A stretch of 9,087 nucleotides of DNA, from positions 1-9,087 of the forward strand of contig JAGBGB010000226.1 in assembly GCA_017936205.1 (NCBI GenBank). The letters are read 5' to 3'. A program made the translations under genes and the position numbers. A model generated the notes under the pieces. That model was given only the letters and a program-made list of their open reading frames with translations. It did no database searches and was not told the DNA's origin. Positions 8,801-9,087 of the stretch are shown piece after piece. The DNA comes from Oscillospiraceae bacterium. Its GTDB lineage: Bacteria > Bacillota > Clostridia > Oscillospirales > Oscillospiraceae. Every line of letters starts with the position of its first letter. The first letter of the stretch is position 1.

Positions 8801-8966
8801 CTGCATTGACCGCAGACTGCACAGCCGGCATTTTGGACAGGGTAAAGGCATTGAAGAAAGCAGAGTCGGTCGTCAAGCTGACCCCTCTGGTCTCTGCCCC
8901 AAGTGCCGCAGGTACCATAGCCAATAGCAGGCATAAAACCAACAGCAGAGAAAGGAATCGTTTCAT
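2823..8966 (-). CDS. Giant secreted multimodular heparinase II/III-fold polysaccharide lyase (2047 aa)
   Basis: Predicted secreted enzyme that cleaves a uronic-acid polysaccharide by beta-elimination. Residues 1-24 are a signal peptide (Lys-Arg, a Leu-rich core, likely cleavage after Leu-Gly-Ala). Residues 28-160 are an N-terminal lyase-like segment. About 165-315 resembles a CBM96/DNRLRE sandwich (ADTYVRAG at 171). About 320-970 is the lyase proper: Asn413-His414, DGSYNEVTFGY with Tyr467, the NHAHRD box (His598, His600, Asp602) and SHNTIEIDG (His641), which together are the heparinase II/III signature. Then follow two copies of a sandwich / InlB-like / CxxC cassette (973-1338 and 1341-1736) and a duplicated C-terminal module (1738-2047). 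The start at 8966 is chosen because AAGAGGTG lies 6 nt upstream and the signal peptide begins there; an in-frame ATG at 9038 lacks both. No LPXTG, C-terminal membrane segment or dockerin is seen, so attachment is unknown. The gene is monocistronic. The fold is confident; the substrate (alginate, heparin/chondroitin-like or other) is not. Confidence 0.9.
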   Translation of the reverse strand: MKRFLSLLLVLCLLLAMVPAALGAETRGVSLTTDSAFFNAFTLSKMPAVQSAVNAGNYTLAKQELLNYYTAKFKNYNPIPASPNRTAMVYLASQNAFAFSENYMGSQYITSTDYKEYQFNMGTNRSVVYVMSMIHKTTGEILIPSSEASSMVPRLILTLADGSTKTLYATADTYVRAGSYASSNYGSATTLYAHHDVSGTTPYAANTKRIYMKFDSAAIPSNVKNIKLSIYAKCSGMSSSETKLRLNVFSAYSTTWTESGLTWNWLTNNNGHGHFSWNGASGGFTWTKPAGTPNEWLNYNTRFYEVSSLVQSAVAAGTASANYKTYLTTAKNLMIDFINDAGAGKPANRSIEPANRLMEFPYIYKHLLASGLLTPDENVKLLSWVYDEAVYMNGGATIFNSSNGVISDMAYTNHGFWHLAGFYQSFGFFPEFAKASTWRNNYNARQPKVVDALIYSDGSYNEVTFGYPSEVINWSSVLLTAMSTTGDTSAVATTFKGKLVNLAKYLVDCTMPNGTAPFWGQGGPAATKTAVNKVLDAIGTTMDSNQTVQELRYYVNHSTGSAPDTYGEYDNIKVVADRTGWDSTDSMIFMNAKSGGNHAHRDANALLFYYGGRSLLTDTGMTSYDSAHAHYAFQNSKTKSHNTIEIDGVAQTWTQNLSDAASKGNIDMVSNAGVSNIRAWTTATTNFTHYRNVSYIKGLGSFMVVTDKVVPSNSSSHTYRQNWHCAPYSNPSIASDVHDTGKTAYASGSNLIIAQAYNIHNTALNTEITATLQTGYDSSAAATTTKYFEYKQSKSGVATYQTVLYPVPAGATATVTPVKLSMTSTGDDIALASRIAIEDSANPNLKVLYHYNSFESTPSTRAFGGHTTDASTAMLGLNKASNGQTIFVSIANGSTLHTSSYNLVTVSAKVTDLSIRLDGTTMVIESSDPNIGFRTITSNLSGQTVKEVTLNGKTIAFHQATDGTVTVGNLYFLTNFDKGDPLAQTSDWTGARTTPSVNNTTGLLSGSFTEKDPYLSSKVVLSYTVRSGDIVELRVKNTVTSGTYTPLQFFYTTKEHTTYTEGKSCRDTHTTYPANDFVVARMALPADAVGQVITAIRVDPVNSSATDPAQGSYAIDYIYIGPADLSPSAQNKTYTVTFCKEDGTVLGSKTVSAGAAASYTGTTPTKAADSNSHYSFAGWVDAQGKTANLSSITADLKVYASFTAAAHGFTFQSVNSNQHKRTCITCGFADQKNHNFTFASTGATEHKRVCSNCKYEDTENHSWDSGAVTKAATCTEAGVKTYTCSVCNGTKTETIAAIGHSYDAGVITTMPTLTATGIRTFTCKNNSSHSYTEVLEKLSEDLLFDFSGKAGSYDNAAYGFVNFDDAANWYYYKDVNVSDLTIDPNDGTLKLTAVGSLEDTRYPCVYFDTIINGSYHSYPLNYDPQNAEVYQLRFKMENMVMGSYTNESGKISTPAPYMILQYFVNGENSTLTATDNTKIPVEVLGSGEYVTITAALNETFRAQSKIDKIRVFFGGIESLSTETPGKITLDYIYIGTEDGMPTANYTVTFKGADGAVLATQVVSEGGTAVYSGATPTKESDMTYHYSFSGWDKALTNITADTVVTAEFTATAHSKVTDKGYAATCQSEGLSDGQHCSVCGKVLVEQTVLPIGDHSAVTVPGTPATCLNSGISDGSKCSVCGLVLEEQQILPRLGHSYSYTNNGSNHTGTCTRCGKTQTAAHSFTDGSCICGAVEYSGPITDSAITIGHTLNLASDISVNYAVKSSLLEAYDSYYMQCILPIYEGELITGYQTVLIDPVKNGSYDYFTLSGLTAVQMGDLVEATLYLQKDGAEYVSNTDSYSIAQYAYSQLNKSGSSDTLKRLCADLLRYGAAAQSFKGYRTDSLCDSAMTLEQLMWLSDIGSVTFGNLNAEDGDLTAPVITWVGKALNLDSKVTVRFAFSTANYSGDPTELTLRIRYINYQGEEVEQILSDPQVYGSADRYAFSFDGLLAGELRTAISATVYEGETQLSNTLHYSPDTYGNNKTGALGTLCKALFAYSDSAKSYFTAP
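2826..3755 (-). repeat. C-terminal module with two related halves
   Basis: Residues 1738-2047. The first half (about 1743-1880) opens ITIGHTLNLASDISVNYAV and ends LCADLLRYGAAAQSFKGY. The second (about 1918-2047) opens ITWVGKALNLDSKVTVRFAF and ends LCKALFAYSDSAKSYF. Both run from beta strands into a closing helix. Similar modules close many large secreted proteins of gut Clostridia, from memory. The role is unknown; anchoring or glycan contact is a guess. Confidence 0.6.
3759..4136 (-). repeat. CxxC repeat region, copy B
   Basis: Residues about 1611-1736. Two near-identical units (ATCQSEGLSDGQHCSVCGKVL and ATCLNSGISDGSKCSVCGLVL) are followed by CTRC and a final CIC at Cys1727/Cys1729. It differs in unit type from region A, so the two CxxC stretches are not simple copies of one another. 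Confidence 0.75.
4143..4334 (-). repeat. InlB-like (Listeria-Bacteroides) repeat, copy B
   Basis: Residues about 1545-1608, from YTVTFKGADGAVLATQVVSEG through ATPTKESD and HYSFSGW to VTAEFTA. Most positions match copy A at 5358-5567, which points to internal duplication. Confidence 0.82.
4359..4946 (-). repeat. Cassette copy B, part 1: beta-sandwich domain ending in DYIYIG
   Basis: Residues about 1341-1536, from EDLLFDFSG to ITLDYIYIG (Asp1530). It is about 45 residues longer than its partner at 5601-6050 but has the same end motif and the same position before an InlB-like repeat. No function is assigned beyond likely glycan binding or structure. Confidence 0.55.
4953..5342 (-). repeat. CxxC repeat region, copy A
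   Basis: Residues about 1209-1338 hold short units built on paired cysteines: CITC, CSNC and CSVC, with ATCTEAG and IAAIGHSY linkers. The ATCTEAGVKTYTCSVC...IGH type of unit is common in surface proteins of gut Clostridia. The cysteine pairs could bind a metal or form disulfides; the sequence does not decide. Confidence 0.7.
5358..5567 (-). repeat. InlB-like (Listeria-Bacteroides) repeat, copy A
   Basis: Residues about 1134-1203, from YTVTFCKEDGTVLGSKTVSAG through TPTKAAD and HYSFAGW to VYASFTA. This is the beta-grasp repeat with the usual YTVTF...G...P....YTFxGW...A.F pattern. It closely matches copy B at 4143-4334 and probably acts as a spacer or adhesion element outside the cell. Confidence 0.8.
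5601..6050 (-). repeat. Cassette copy A, part 1: beta-sandwich domain ending in DYIYIG
   Basis: Residues about 973-1122. It starts LTNFDKGDP and ends AIDYIYIG (Asp1116). Strand-rich with no catalytic signature, it resembles the carbohydrate-binding-like sandwiches of Clostridia surface proteins. The related domain at 4359-4946 ends in the same motif and is also followed directly by an InlB-like repeat. Confidence 0.55.
8022..8474 (-). other. Protein region: CBM96/DNRLRE-like beta-sandwich inside the lyase N-terminus
   Basis: Residues about 165-315 of the lyase. It begins ADTYVRAGSYASSNYG, continues with a KRIYMKFD strand, a run of short beta strands (IKLSIYAKC, TKLRLNVFSA) and TTWTESGLTWNW ending at Trp265. 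This order (ADTYVR..., YMKFD, W-x-E-x-x-L-T-W) is typical of the DNRLRE/CBM96 family found with alginate- and glycan-active enzymes. It separates the N-terminal helical segment (28-160) from the helical barrel that starts near residue 320. The family match is by eye. Confidence 0.6.
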
Positions 8967-8972
8967 AATAAA

Positions 8973-8980
8973 CACCTCTT
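8973..8980 (-). promoter_or_regulatory. Ribosome binding site of the lyase gene
   Basis: AAGAGGTG lies 6 nt before the ATG at 8966. It decides in favour of this start over the in-frame ATG at 9038, which lies upstream of the predicted promoter. Confidence 0.8.
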
Positions 8981-8997
8981 TGGTAAAATATACATAT

Positions 8998-9026
8998 ATT
9001 ATAATCAAGTTTGTTCTCAAAGGCAA
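8998..9026 (-). promoter_or_regulatory. Sigma-A-like promoter of the lyase gene
   Basis: On the minus strand, TTGCCT (9026-9021), a 17-bp spacer and a perfect TATAAT (9003-8998). The predicted start of transcription near 8991 gives a leader of about 25 nt before the ATG. No TTTACA pair, operator palindrome or riboswitch is visible between here and the window edge at 9087, so regulation is not apparent. Confidence 0.65.
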
Positions 9027-9087
9027 GGCGCAATTCACATCTTTTCCATTTTTACGTCTAATGATTCCGGGGCAGCTGTCAAGGGAA

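Noticed and set aside
1958..8966. Functional coupling of the lyase with the phosphate system
   Set aside because: The lyase has its own promoter and terminator and no TTTACA pair upstream; adjacency alone does not show co-regulation.
8967..9038. Upstream in-frame start of the lyase at 9038
   Set aside because: It lies before the predicted promoter, has no Shine-Dalgarno sequence and would bury the signal peptide behind 24 residues.
9039..9087. Gene or control element at the right edge
   Set aside because: A TTGACA occurs on the minus strand at 9082-9077 but has no matching -10 at 16-18 bp, and no coding sequence or operator is visible.

Overview
The window looks like chromosomal DNA from an anaerobic, gut-type Firmicute, most likely class Clostridia and perhaps close to Oscillospiraceae/Ruminococcaceae. 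This rests on three things: a PhoP/PhoR pair of Firmicutes type with strong AGGAGG-like ribosome binding sites; sigma-A-like promoters; and a very large secreted protein carrying InlB-like repeats, CxxC repeats and a duplicated C-terminal module of the kind often seen in surface proteins of gut Clostridia. The assignment is inference, since no rRNA or other marker gene is present.

All three genes lie on the minus strand. From right to left: (1) 2823-8966 is a 2047-residue secreted polysaccharide lyase of the heparinase II/III fold. It has its own promoter (8998-9026), a ribosome binding site, and a strong terminator just after its stop. (2) 1958-2638 is a PhoB/PhoP-type response regulator with a clear promoter and a Pho-box-like 11-bp repeat upstream. 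(3) 334-1968 is its PhoR-type sensor kinase, which overlaps the regulator gene by 11 bp and is followed by a 9-bp-stem terminator. The regulator and kinase form one operon, inferred to sense phosphate limitation or cell-envelope state.

The left 333 bases have no gene but are dense in signals. They hold the kinase terminator, an array of TTTACA hexamers in near 11-bp phase (a second Pho-box candidate) with a TATAAT downstream on the minus strand, and an unusual nest of palindromes. Positions 53-140 can fold into a cloverleaf: an outer 14-bp stem encloses three hairpins that abut with no unpaired junction bases. A second, partly visible unit lies to its left at 1-50 and is cut by the window edge. 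This palindrome nest is the least explained item here.

The lyase is a mosaic. After a signal peptide come an N-terminal lyase segment, an apparent CBM96/DNRLRE-like beta-sandwich insertion, the alpha-barrel and sandwich of the lyase, then a three-part cassette (beta-sandwich, InlB-like repeat, CxxC repeats) present twice, and finally a C-terminal module with two related halves. Its substrate cannot be read from the sequence. No functional link between the lyase and the two-component system is shown beyond being neighbours.
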